A DNA stretch of 64,000 nucleotides from Bacillota bacterium (GCA_023419605.1 JAEZXR010000138.1:21240-85239); one strand, 5' to 3'. Counted from the stretch's first letter, positions 26,917 through 35,371 are shown. Program-made: numbers and translations. Notes: generated by a model not told the origin, from the sequence alone.

Positions 26917-27861
26917 TCAACCGCAGGCGTCACAGCCGGAACACTCACTGCACGCATTCCCCGGTATCCTTTCAGAACTTTCAATGGTGAAAATACACGA
27001 ACCGATATCATACATAGTTTCTCCGCCCAACTGCACCTTCCCATCAAAGAAACGGATTTGCAAAGGCTCAATACTCAATTTCCCCACTTGAAGCAGGCTG
27101 GGTTTTAAAGCGGGTTCATAGCACTTTTCTCTTCCTGTAGAATCTTTTACGAGGATTCTATCGGAGGAAGTTGTCACATACCTGACTTTCCCATCTTCAT
27201 AAAAGCCCAGGGAATTTGTATCACCGTGGATACCCGCAGCCTTTCTGTCAAAAGCCGTGATATTCCCGATGGGAGTGTCTACCGTTACCGGTTTGTAGGG
27301 CTCTATGGACTTGATGCCGCCTTCCGGATACAATGCGATCCCGATGCGCGCCGTAACTTCTCCCAGGGGAGTCTGTAGGGTAACGGAATCCCTGGGCCAG
27401 AAAGTAAGGCTCCTTATAGCACCGCTTTCGTAGAAATGAACCCCAATGATTTTCTTTCGGAAGCTTCCGAAGGGAAAACTGAATTCGAATTCCTGGGCCA
27501 AGCCGTATTCGTTTTCCTCCGTCCAGTATCCGGTGATCTTGCCGTTTAGAGGAAATAGCCTTTTAACAGCACCACTTGCATAAAAGGTTACCAGTTCTGC
27601 AGGAAATACGCCTATAGAGGTTTTTATCGCCGTTTGTTCCTGCAAGGATATGCTTTTCACCGTACCGTTTTCATGAAAGGATAAAGACTTTGTATATTTT
27701 CTTCGCACTCCGTCCTGCTCATATTGCGGAATCAGCAGACCATAGGGGGTTGCAATCCGATTCTCCCTAATAACCATACACTCTTTTACACTTCCGCCTT
27801 CATAGTACTCTACATGGGACACCCCCTCCAAAGCCCCATATTTTGTAAGGATCGACCGCAT
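26917..27861 (-). CDS. Unrecognised repeat protein with CxxCxxCxxC tail, in modABC-anfO operon
   Basis: A 314-residue protein of no family I can name with certainty. It has at least six copies of a short FYxxGxVKS-type motif (about residues 17-27, 60-70, 91-101, 141-151, 176-186, 218-228), reminiscent of MORN_2/YwqK-like repeats. Several copies are followed by TPIGxhxA. It ends in four evenly spaced cysteines, C304-x2-C307-x2-C310-x2-C313, a likely metal or Fe-S ligand set. There is no signal peptide. It begins 3 nt after the AnfO-like gene and is the last gene of the molybdate operon, so a role in molybdenum or nitrogenase-type metal handling is possible but unproven. Confidence 0.75.
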   Translation of the reverse strand: MRSILTKYGALEGVSHVEYYEGGSVKECMVIRENRIATPYGLLIPQYEQDGVRRKYTKSLSFHENGTVKSISLQEQTAIKTSIGVFPAELVTFYASGAVKRLFPLNGKITGYWTEENEYGLAQEFEFSFPFGSFRKKIIGVHFYESGAIRSLTFWPRDSVTLQTPLGEVTARIGIALYPEGGIKSIEPYKPVTVDTPIGNITAFDRKAAGIHGDTNSLGFYEDGKVRYVTTSSDRILVKDSTGREKCYEPALKPSLLQVGKLSIEPLQIRFFDGKVQLGGETMYDIGSCIFTIESSERIPGNACSECSGCDACG

Positions 27862-27864
27862 GAT

Positions 27865-28524
27865 TCAATCACTCCTTTCCTCCTGTGATTCGCCGCAAAC
27901 TTTGCGGTAAATCTTCACCCGGCACTCATTCTGGCTTGTGGGCACAGCATCAAATTTCAGTCCCAGTTTGTCAAAGTCCCTTTCAAACCAGGGCGGAACA
28001 TGACTGCATACCACTTCCAGTTCATAGAAACTTTCATTCTTTAAAAAAGGAAGCAATACCTTTTTGGAAGTAATTTCAGGGTTACGGATCTGCAGCTCTT
28101 TGAGGTTCACACAATATACTCCTTCGGTCTCCGTCTGTTGAGGGCGGGCAACTGTTTGCTCCTCTTGCACCGGATGAAGCAGGGATTCCATATTTTCCTC
28201 CGCTGCTTTCGATATAAAGTCCAAAAAAATCTCCGGCCTCCCTTCCACCTCAAAGATACGAAAGCCTGCTGTATCGAAGATATTATAGGGTAATCCCGCA
28301 ATTTCTCTTCCCGCGATAATTTTAGTGTCACCCAGTGCCACAATGATTTCCATAAGGCTTTCCCGAAGAGCCTTTAGCCCTTGTGCGGCGACAATACGGA
28401 AGGGACATTCCTCCATTACCATCCATTTGCCCGCGCTTTTGCCATACCGCTTAATGGCAGTGGCTTCAAACAGAGAGGCCGTTTGCCCCATCGAATCTAT
28501 AAGTACCGCAATTGTACCATTCAT
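27865..28524 (-). CDS. AnfO-like protein (Fe-only nitrogenase accessory family)
   Basis: About 219 residues resembling the AnfO family. It opens with TIAVLIDSMGQTASLFE and continues with GREIAGLPYNIFDTAGFRIF and a glycine-proline segment, then has a C-terminal half with KKVLLPFLKN and VVCSHVPPWFERDF. AnfO proteins were named from the iron-only nitrogenase cluster; their biochemical role is not established. The start at 28524 is chosen because GGGGG lies 6 nt before it, whereas the ATG at 28530 abuts the G-run. Placement after modC suggests co-regulation with molybdate supply. No nitrogenase structural gene is in the window. Confidence 0.78.
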   Translation of the reverse strand: MNGTIAVLIDSMGQTASLFEATAIKRYGKSAGKWMVMEECPFRIVAAQGLKALRESLMEIIVALGDTKIIAGREIAGLPYNIFDTAGFRIFEVEGRPEIFLDFISKAAEENMESLLHPVQEEQTVARPQQTETEGVYCVNLKELQIRNPEITSKKVLLPFLKNESFYELEVVCSHVPPWFERDFDKLGLKFDAVPTSQNECRVKIYRKVCGESQEERSD

Positions 28525-28572
28525 CGTCATCCCCCTTTCTTGAACCAGGTTCATTCCTTTTATTGATGGTGC

Positions 28573-29643
28573 CTAGGGTATGATAAACACTTTTTCCGGT
28601 GGCAGTTCGATATGCCACGGCAGGGAAAGGTTTTTCAAACTCCGCCACCGGTCCCTCGATACTTCCCATTGCAGGAGGCCTTCCTTGTTCTCCCCGGCAT
28701 GGTTTTCCAGGTACAGCAAAACCGTAACCGAATGAGGACCCTCTACAACTTTAGCCGGACGGCATGCAAAAACATTGGGACGAGTACAGTCCCTTTCCAC
28801 CTGCCTGATATGGCGCGCTCGTATTCCTATATGAGAAAAGGGAGAATCGAGGGGCTTTTCCACTCTGACCCTACAGCCTCCCCAGTCTTGCGCTTCCACT
28901 AACCCTTTGGAATCCAGTCTTGCCACCGATATGTTCTTGCACCCCGTAAGTCGTGCCGCCGAAAACGTGGGCGGATTCTGAAAAATCTCCACTTTCGGTC
29001 CGCAAGCAGCCACGCTCCCCTCCGACATAACAACAAGCTTCTCGCACACCCTGTAGACCTCCTCCATATTGTGGGAAACAAACAGTGTTACACCGGAGTA
29101 CTCTGCCAGGGTCTCCAACAATTGGTTTTCCATCTGGCTTCTTAAATGATTATCCAGGGCAGAAAAGGGCTCATCCAATAAAAGCACCTCCGGTTCAATG
29201 GCCAAGGCGCGGGCTAGCGCTACTCTTTGCTGCTGCCCCCCGGACAACTGGGAAGGATACCTGTTTTCCAGACCTTCCAGATGCATTCGTCCCAGCATAT
29301 TTCGAACCTTTTCTTCCTTACTGCCCTTCGACATTCCTTCCAGCCCAAAGCCGATATTTTGCACTACCGTCATATGGGGAAACAGTGCATACTGCTGAAA
29401 AAGAAAACCCACTTTCCTTTTTCGCGCCGGAAGGTCAATGCCTCTTTCAGAATCGTACAGCACCCGGTCATTTAAAACGACCTTCCCCCGTGTCGGCCTT
29501 TCCAGTCCTGCAATGCAGCGAAGAGTCATGCTCTTTCCCGATCCTGAAGCTCCCAGTAACCCGAGGACCTCTCCTGCAGTATTGAACTTCACCCTCAAAT
29601 AAAAGCCATTGAGCTTTTTTTCCATATCCACTGTTAATTCCAT
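28573..29643 (-). CDS. modC: Molybdate ABC transporter ATP-binding protein
   Basis: A 356-residue ABC ATPase with Walker A GASGSGKS (31-38), signature LSGGQQQRVALARAL, Walker B VLLLDEPFSALD and switch His in LFVSHNMEEV. A C-terminal extension of about 120 residues corresponds to the regulatory region of ModC/CysA-type ATPases, although a clear MOP motif is hard to see. It energises molybdate (or tungstate) import with ModB. ATG at 29643 follows GGGGG. It is separated from modB by a repeat-containing gap of about 150 bp. Confidence 0.9.
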   Translation of the reverse strand: MELTVDMEKKLNGFYLRVKFNTAGEVLGLLGASGSGKSMTLRCIAGLERPTRGKVVLNDRVLYDSERGIDLPARKRKVGFLFQQYALFPHMTVVQNIGFGLEGMSKGSKEEKVRNMLGRMHLEGLENRYPSQLSGGQQQRVALARALAIEPEVLLLDEPFSALDNHLRSQMENQLLETLAEYSGVTLFVSHNMEEVYRVCEKLVVMSEGSVAACGPKVEIFQNPPTFSAARLTGCKNISVARLDSKGLVEAQDWGGCRVRVEKPLDSPFSHIGIRARHIRQVERDCTRPNVFACRPAKVVEGPHSVTVLLYLENHAGENKEGLLQWEVSRDRWRSLKNLSLPWHIELPPEKVFIIP

Positions 29644-29660
29644 GCGAACCCCCGCTTATT

Positions 29661-29806
29661 AATGGAGAATTGAGAATGGAAAATTGAAAATTATTACTGA
29701 ACGTAAATAAACAACAAACAATGGTTCATAGACGCAGACCAGCGTCTCTAATCCTCCATGTAGATTTTTCATTCTCAATTCTCCATTTTCAATTTTCAAT
29801 TTTTGT
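29661..29806. repeat. Intergenic repeat pair, GAGAATTGAGAATG type (R6)
   Basis: The left unit AATGGAGAATTGAGAATG (29661-29678, extended by GAAAATTGAAAATT) recurs inverted at about 29769-29806. The right copy runs over the modB stop codon, so the last codons of modB lie inside the repeat. Confidence 0.7.
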
Positions 29807-30494
29807 TTTTCCCTTTGCTTCCGGAAGATAAAAACCTACGCTGGTATTCGGTCCAATAGTTCATCAACAGAATCACCACCAGCGATATGCCAACGATCAG
29901 AAGTACCCACATCAGAGCCTTGTCCATATCCCCTCCTTCTGCCGCAAAGAAGATGGCTACCGGAAGCGTCTGGGTTTTTCCCGGAATGTTGCCTGCAATC
30001 ATCAATGTAGCGCCAAACTCTCCCAGCGAACGGGCGAAGGCCAGCACCGTAGCCGCCGCAATCCCCGGCCAGGCCAGCGGAAGAATCACCTTCCAGAAAA
30101 TCCGCCACTCCGATACCCCCAGGGTTCTGGCTGCATTCACCAGAGTATTGTCGATTTGCTCGAAAGCGCCCCGGGATGTCTTATACATCAGAGGGAACGC
30201 TACTACCGATGCGGCAATGACTGTAGCAGGCCAGGTAAAAATCAGCGTCGTTCCCAGTTTAAACAGCAGCTTCCCCACGGGTCCATACCGCCCGAACAGC
30301 AAAAGCAGGAAAAAGCCCACCACCGTAGGAGGTAAAACCAGAGGTAGATTAAACAACCCGTCAATCAAACCTCTCAACTTTCCCTGATACCCTGCCATCC
30401 AGCGCGCGGCTGCAATCCCTATGAAAAAGGTAATCACCGTAGCAACGAATGCAGTTTTCAGTGAGATCCATATGGGCGATAGGTCTGTTCCCAT
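29796..30494 (-). CDS. modB: Molybdate ABC transporter permease
   Basis: About 232 residues with five to six transmembrane helices and the conserved permease loop AARTLGVSEWRIFWKVILPL. PLVLPPTVVGFFLL is highly typical of ModB/CysT permeases. ATG at 30494 lies after GGAGGTG; the frame extends to 30515 without a better site. It is encoded between modA and modC, with palindromic repeats in both flanking gaps. Confidence 0.92.
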   Translation of the reverse strand: MGTDLSPIWISLKTAFVATVITFFIGIAAARWMAGYQGKLRGLIDGLFNLPLVLPPTVVGFFLLLLFGRYGPVGKLLFKLGTTLIFTWPATVIAASVVAFPLMYKTSRGAFEQIDNTLVNAARTLGVSEWRIFWKVILPLAWPGIAAATVLAFARSLGEFGATLMIAGNIPGKTQTLPVAIFFAAEGGDMDKALMWVLLIVGISLVVILLMNYWTEYQRRFLSSGSKGKNKN

Positions 30495-30513
30495 CCTCGA
30501 CACCTCCACTTCC

Positions 30514-30628
30514 AACCCTCATCCCTCTATCTCTCTTACCCCGGCTCGGCAGACGGGAGTACCGGAAAACTTCGAAGCACTTCCGGTTCCCCTCTCCCAG
30601 CCTTGGGAGAGGGGCCAGGGGTGAGGGT
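30514..30628. repeat. Dispersed palindromic repeat, family R4, copy A
   Basis: An element of about 115 bp with terminal inverted AACCCTCATCCCTC / GGGGTGAGGGTT and an inner CCCCTCTCCCA / TGGGAGAGGGG hairpin. A second copy is at 54680-54798, and the homology continues a few bases into the flank. Similar GAGGGT-type palindromes are widespread in bacteria. It lies between modA and modB. Confidence 0.8.
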
Positions 30629-30636
30629 TAACTCGT

Positions 30637-31455
30637 TCATTTCGCTCTGCTGAAACCAAACTTTTCGAATACAGCTTTTGCAGTAGTACCCGTCAAATAG
30701 GTAAGAAATTCTTCTGAAGCTTCCACATTCCGGCTGTCCTTTAATACTGCCACGGGATAAGTAACCGGAGTATGGGATTTTTCCGGGGCGTAGGCAACAA
30801 CCTTTACCTGGTCCGATATTTTCGCATCGGTTTCATACACAATCCCCGCATCTACATTTCCTGTTTCAACCCAGGTTAACACCTCACGTACATCTTTGGC
30901 ATATACGACCTTGGGCTGCACTTTCTCCTTGATTCCCAGAAAATTGATGATTTCTTCCGAATACTGTCCTACAGGGACGCTTTTTGGCTCACCCAATGCA
31001 ATCTTTCGGACCGTCTCCTCCGCCATATCCTTAAAATCCTTTATCCGGGCAGCATTCTTCTGCGTCACAAGTACAACCTTGTTTTCCAGTAGATTCAGGA
31101 TCGTATCATCCAGTAACAGGCTTTTCTGTTTTAGGGCATCCATTTGCTTGGTTGCTGCCGACATAAAGATATCTACCGGAGCGCCCTGTTCAATCTGCTG
31201 CTGCAATGAACCGGACGCACCAAAGTTATAGGTTATGGTAACATTGGCTTTTTCTTTGCTATAAAGCTGCTTTATCTCTTCCATGGCATCCTTCAGGCTG
31301 GCAGCCGCCGATATGGTTAAGGAAACCGGTTTTACTTCCGGTGTTGTCACAGCGGCGGATACCTGCTCAGCTACTTCCGTTTTACTGCATCCGAAGGTCA
31401 GCACAGTGAATGTGCACAGCAGCAAAATTAACAGGAGCTGCTTGTTTCTTTTCAT
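30637..31455 (-). CDS. modA: Molybdate-binding lipoprotein of ABC transporter
   Basis: A 272-residue lipoprotein with lipobox TFGC (Cys23), then a periplasmic-binding domain with LTISAAASLKDAMEEI and YNFGASGSLQQQIEQGAPVD, both characteristic of ModA oxyanion-binding sites. It captures molybdate (or tungstate) for ModBC. The ATG at 31455 follows GGGGGGA; the frame opens earlier at 31482 but the signal peptide starts here. A structured leader at 31490-31565 precedes it. Confidence 0.92.
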   Translation of the reverse strand: MKRNKQLLLILLLCTFTVLTFGCSKTEVAEQVSAAVTTPEVKPVSLTISAAASLKDAMEEIKQLYSKEKANVTITYNFGASGSLQQQIEQGAPVDIFMSAATKQMDALKQKSLLLDDTILNLLENKVVLVTQKNAARIKDFKDMAEETVRKIALGEPKSVPVGQYSEEIINFLGIKEKVQPKVVYAKDVREVLTWVETGNVDAGIVYETDAKISDQVKVVAYAPEKSHTPVTYPVAVLKDSRNVEASEEFLTYLTGTTAKAVFEKFGFSRAK

Positions 31456-31489
31456 GGAAATCCCCCCAATTTCTCTTTGCATTTTTTAT

Positions 31490-31565
31490 GGAATACGACC
31501 GGCCACTACCGCTGATGGTTCCATGACTGCATGGCCTTCACATCAGCGAAGCTCCATCGTATTCC
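31490..31565 (-). promoter_or_regulatory. Nested-hairpin leader element upstream of modA, class unknown
   Basis: Three nested inverted repeats: P1 GGAATACGA/TCGTATTCC (31490-31498 with 31557-31565), P2 GCTGATG/CATCAGC (31511-31517 with 31541-31547) and P3 CCATG/CATGG (31521-31525 with 31530-31534). The internal loops are purine- and C-rich. The element ends 35 nt before the modA start, a position suited to an RNA switch. I could not match it to the Moco or other known riboswitch consensus. A palindromic repeat or DNA operator is an alternative. Confidence 0.5.
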
Positions 31566-31824
31566 ATGATGCTGCCCTATAGTTTCCAAAAGCGTTGACA
31601 ATTGAAGAAACACAGATGACAACTTTTTGAAACGGATAGTTACCCTGTCCTCAGAAAAACAAAGCGGCAGCTGCAATATTTAGATGTAAAGTACGTATTG
31701 AAAATAAAAAAACAAAACACCGTGGAAACATCCATATAGAATAGGACGTAAACGCATGCGACTCTGTCTGCATACAGGGCAAAACAAAGCAATACGTGGC
31801 ATTTCGTTCGAGAAAAGTATATAA

Positions 31825-31844
31825 TGTTTTGTTATGTTTTGTTA
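31825..31844. promoter_or_regulatory. Tandem direct repeat in mod regulator/modA divergent region
   Basis: TGTTTTGTTA occurs twice in tandem in the AT-rich divergent region between modA and the HTH/PBP regulator. It overlaps a TATAAT-like string (TATATAATG), so it may be an operator. The rest of 31566-32119 shows no gene. Confidence 0.35.
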
Positions 31845-32119
31845 TTTTACATTATAGTATCATCTCACACAAAAATCAATATAGTTTGAAATATTTTATT
31901 TTAAATCCTGCAATTTTCTAAAAAGACACTCCTTTTCAACATCACTTCTCACGCATTATTTATTGATCGCATCCATCAAGCTCTGCTATATAATAGGAAT
32001 ACCCATTTCCTCCTTCGCATCATAAATGAAGGCATTCGATTTTACTCTTGCACGTATCACAAATTATTTGTTATAGTAAAGGGAAGGAACAGGTTATCCC
32101 ATTGAAAGGGAGTGTGCAT

Positions 32120-33085
32120 ATGGAAGAAAATATCCCCCTAACCCCCCAGGAAGTCGCCGATATATTAAAAATAACCAAAAATACTGTATATGAATTAATC
32201 AAACGAGGAGAATTAAGCGGTTATCGAGTGGGCAAAAAAGTCCGGGTGGATGTAAAAGACGTGGAAGAGTACAAGAATCGGTCGAAAAACAGAAAAACCG
32301 GCGCTCACTATACCTCTGATATAAACTCTTTTCTTCTTTCAAAGACAAACCCACTGAATTATGAGGAATTTCCTGCCGAGAAAGGTTTCGTCCTCTGCGG
32401 TCAGGATGTGCTCCTGGACATTTTGTCCCGTTACCTGGAGCAGCATCCGAAGGGAGTCCGCACCTTGCGGTCCTACGTAGGCAGCTATAACGGATTATAC
32501 GCATTATACCGGGGAGATGTTCAATTGGCAACAGCGCATCTCTGGGATGGAGATACAGGCCGGTACAATATTCCCTATGTACGAAGAATGCTTCCCGGCA
32601 CCCCTGCGGTCATCGTTCACCTGGCCGGCCGGACGCAGGGATTTTATGTTGCAAAGGGAAACCCCAAGGAAATTAAAGACTGGGAAGACCTGAAAAGACC
32701 GGATATTACCATGATCAACCGGGAGAAGGGCAGCGGCACACGGGTTCTTCTGGATGAACACCTGCGTTTGCTGGGCATCCCGGGCAAAAGCATCCAGGGA
32801 TATTCCAGAGAATGCCTCTCCCACCTGGCCGTTGCCAGTACAGTAGCCCGGGATGGAGCCGATATAGCCGTAGGCAATGAGAAAACAGGCCTACAGGTTC
32901 AAGGCATTGACTTTATCCCTTTGCAAAAGGAACGCTACGAACTGGTGATAAAAAAAGAGGATATGGATAAACCTCCCTTCGAGGCCATCATCGAAATTCT
33001 CCGCTCCCAGGAATTTAAAATGGAGCTTACGGGAATCGGCGGTTACGACCTTTCAGAGACCGGTAAAATTGTTGGCGAAACATAA
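32120..33085 (+). CDS. Excisionase-type HTH regulator with periplasmic-binding-like (PBP-like) domain
   Basis: A 321-residue protein. The N-terminal 50 residues form an HTH_17/MerR-excisionase-type DNA-binding motif (LTPQEVADILKITKNTVYEL and the wing GYRVGKKVRV). The rest (about 75-321) is a cytosolic PBP-like ligand domain (ATAHLWDGDTGRYNIPYVRR, REKGSGTRVLLDEHLR). This pairing is common beside molybdate/tungstate transport or molybdopterin genes and probably senses the oxyanion. ATG at 32120 follows AAAGGGAG; a longer frame from 32048 lacks a site. It is divergent from modABC, hence a likely regulator of it. Confidence 0.85.
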   Translation: MEENIPLTPQEVADILKITKNTVYELIKRGELSGYRVGKKVRVDVKDVEEYKNRSKNRKTGAHYTSDINSFLLSKTNPLNYEEFPAEKGFVLCGQDVLLDILSRYLEQHPKGVRTLRSYVGSYNGLYALYRGDVQLATAHLWDGDTGRYNIPYVRRMLPGTPAVIVHLAGRTQGFYVAKGNPKEIKDWEDLKRPDITMINREKGSGTRVLLDEHLRLLGIPGKSIQGYSRECLSHLAVASTVARDGADIAVGNEKTGLQVQGIDFIPLQKERYELVIKKEDMDKPPFEAIIEILRSQEFKMELTGIGGYDLSETGKIVGET

Positions 33086-33166
33086 AATGCTTTTATTTCG
33101 TGTGTACAGCAAAAGTCCCCATTTATGGGAAGTCTACGGTAGATCGTGCAACAATAAAAACGAAGA

Positions 33167-33188
33167 AGGGCGAAAATAAATTCGCCCT
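33167..33188 (-). terminator. Terminator hairpin after LRR gene
   Basis: AGGGCGAA pairs with TTCGCCCT around a 6-nt loop. On the minus strand a T-rich stretch follows, so it mainly serves the leucine-rich-repeat gene and separates it from the convergent regulator. Confidence 0.65.
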
Positions 33189-33316
33189 ATAGAACATTAC
33201 CGATTCCTGCGGCCCGGTCCATATTGATATGTCTGAACATGGCTCTGCAACCGGAATGTACCCTGTGGGCCCTGGAAATATTTATGCCGACCGTCATTAA
33301 ATGTTCAATCCGCTTA

Positions 33317-34432
33317 TTAAAGGGCAATTTCTACCTTTTCACATCGCCTTACGTTATCAATTTCACTTTTCGGCAAGGTATTATTGCTCAAATTTATATA
33401 AGTAAGGGCTTCCAGCCTATCAAGGGTCTTCGGCAGACAAAGGAGTTCATTATCGCTTACACTTAAAAACTGCAGCCTGGATAAACTCCCGATTGTATCA
33501 GGAAGCCCTTTCAATTTGTTTTTATCCAGCCATAGGGATTCCAGGTTTTTCAGATTCCCAATCTCCTCGGGTAAAGCTTCAATACTGTTGGAATTCAGAT
33601 GAAGCGATCGTAAATTATAGAGATTGCCGATTTCCCTGGGCAATCGAGTAATGGATGTACAGCCGATACTTAAGTATTCCAATTGCTTTAACCGGCCGAT
33701 TTCCTCCGGCAGTACGGACAGCCTTGGTATACCCAAAGGCTCTACTGCTTCACCCTCTTCGCACATGTAGGAACCACAGCAAATCTCCAGCCGCCTGAGG
33801 TTCTCCAGCTTCCCGATTTCCTTTGGAATTTCCCGCAGGTCCCTTGTTAAGACACTGAGGGTTTTTAACTCCGTAAGATTTCCTACCCAGCCCGGCAGCT
33901 TCCGTATATGATACCCTGCCACCTCTAAAGATTCCGGCTGATGCCTGACTGCGTCCCGGATAAAGTCCTCGAAGCCCTCATTGAATTCCCCTCCCAAAAA
34001 CAGCCCTTGGATGGAATTGGACAGAGAGATCGCTTCCTCCGGCTCCCCATTTATTCCAGCCCATGATTCATGGGCTGTATTGACCAGCCAGGGAGTACCG
34101 TCTTCCGTCAAAAAGCTAAGGTCTTCGGGCAGTGCAGGCTGTTGCCAGGAATATAGGCTGTTGGCGGCTTCCTTTAAAACTTCGGCGGCCTTCTCGCTGC
34201 ACCGGTAATAGCAAACCCACGCTGTTTTATCTAAAATCCTTGTCCCAGGCCATCGATCGGACCTGGTTTTTTCCATCAAATGCGGCTCTAATGCAGCCAA
34301 AACCCTTTGCCCGCTCTCTGAAAATCCTAAGTCATCCTGTACCACTAAAACAAATTGGCTGCATCTGCCTACCGCATAATCCATCAGTTTCCCATAAGCC
34401 TCCCCTTTAGGGTCATCGCATATACGAATCAT
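33317..34432 (-). CDS. Leucine-rich repeat protein
   Basis: A 371-residue soluble protein. The first 165 residues form an unrecognised domain. From about 170 to 360 there are roughly eight leucine-rich repeats of the 23-residue LPxEIGxLxxLxxLxLxxN type (for example ALPEEIGNLKNLESLWL), the class found in small Ras-like and plant-type LRR proteins. There is no signal peptide or anchor. ATG at 34432 follows AAGGAGATT. It is a single-gene unit. LRRs mediate protein binding; the partner is unknown. Confidence 0.85.
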   Translation of the reverse strand: MIRICDDPKGEAYGKLMDYAVGRCSQFVLVVQDDLGFSESGQRVLAALEPHLMEKTRSDRWPGTRILDKTAWVCYYRCSEKAAEVLKEAANSLYSWQQPALPEDLSFLTEDGTPWLVNTAHESWAGINGEPEEAISLSNSIQGLFLGGEFNEGFEDFIRDAVRHQPESLEVAGYHIRKLPGWVGNLTELKTLSVLTRDLREIPKEIGKLENLRRLEICCGSYMCEEGEAVEPLGIPRLSVLPEEIGRLKQLEYLSIGCTSITRLPREIGNLYNLRSLHLNSNSIEALPEEIGNLKNLESLWLDKNKLKGLPDTIGSLSRLQFLSVSDNELLCLPKTLDRLEALTYINLSNNTLPKSEIDNVRRCEKVEIAL

Positions 34433-34534
34433 GGTTGAATCTCCTTATGTAAAAATTTTAAAATCCTTCCGCCCCTATTATACCATCCTTAATTTTACAG
34501 TTAAAATAGAAATTAAAATAAATACCGGCGACAT

Positions 34535-34582
34535 GAAAAAAATCCTCAAAGGAGAAATTTATTCTCACTCGAGGACTTTCAG
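34535..34582 (-). terminator. Terminator after Spo0E-like gene
   Basis: On the minus strand, GTCCTCGAGTGAGAA pairs imperfectly with TTTCTCCTTTGAGGA and is followed by seven T. It lies about 30 nt past the stop of the 54-residue gene. Confidence 0.7.
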
Positions 34583-34613
34583 TTCATGTTCCAAATAATC
34601 ATACACAATTCCC

Positions 34614-34778
34614 TCATGCACAACGAATTTTTTTATAGAACAAATACAGTAGTTGATCCAATTCCAAGGACGTACGGTAAATCGCTTCCCTGTTCGCCTT
34701 TTTATTTTGTGAATAGATTTTTAAAACCCTGTTCTTCTCTGCAATTTTTTCGATCAATTCCTTTACATCTTCCTTCAT
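34614..34778 (-). CDS. Spo0E-like aspartyl-phosphate phosphatase (54 residues)
   Basis: A small helical protein beginning MKEDVKELIEKIAEKNRVLK, with the family signature S-x-E-L-D as Ser37-Leu-Glu39-Leu-Asp41, followed by a hydrophobic LLYLFYKK helix. Spo0E-family proteins dephosphorylate Spo0A~P and delay sporulation; the signature aspartate lies close to the phosphoryl group. The ATG has GGAGGTGAGGG upstream and a terminator follows. The 34779-35200 stretch upstream is AT-rich and shows no gene apart from presumed promoter sequence. Confidence 0.85.
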   Translation of the reverse strand: MKEDVKELIEKIAEKNRVLKIYSQNKKANREAIYRTSLELDQLLYLFYKKIRCA

Positions 34779-35209
34779 AAGCCCTCACCTCCACAACGTA
34801 TTTACCCCGGTTTCCCTGTTGGAAATCAGGATTTCATTATCTAAACCTCGTCCTGGAGATTTGCAGTTTATTTAAGAATGTATAACCTTCGGGATGGAAT
34901 GACTCTACGAATACGCTTAGATATTCACTCTTGCATGCGAACATGGCATAACAGGAGAACGTGGTCCTTGTGTAAGAATTTTTTATAACGATTTATTACC
35001 TTTCATTATATTATATACTGGTTTTTAAACAAAAGCAAGATTTTTTGCATGCTATTTAAATCAACTTGCAAAAATAAAATACACTTAATTCAACACCAAC
35101 CCCTAACACCTTATCTTATCCCAACTTCAAGGTTTGTCCGCCAGCAATTCCAGTTGTCACGAACGTAAAACACACGTTATTCGCAAGATAACCCCCCCAC
35201 ACCTGCAAT

Positions 35210-35371
35210 GCAAAACAATTATCCACGAGAAAAGTCCCGCAAAGAACGTACTCATAGTTTTCCTTGAGGGAACCATCTTTATGAAATCAGCTCATTAGCG
35301 GTCCCCTGTAAACTCGTATCTTCTATCGGCATCGCGCAGCTTTGGCAGATTTTCATCGCTTGTTCCTTCAT
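35210..35371 (-). pseudogene. Remnant of a small zinc-ribbon protein gene
   Basis: From ATG 35371 (after GGGAAAGG) the frame reads MKEQAMKICQSCAMPIED and stops after 30 residues at 35279. ICQSCAMPIE is the start of the common putative zinc-ribbon protein (usual form CQSCGMPL...GTNxDGSxxxEYCxxCF). A DGSLKENYEY segment follows in another frame, as in the intact family, but its CxxC is lost. The gene therefore looks frameshifted and decayed. The surrounding stretch to 35534 shows nothing else. Confidence 0.6.
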
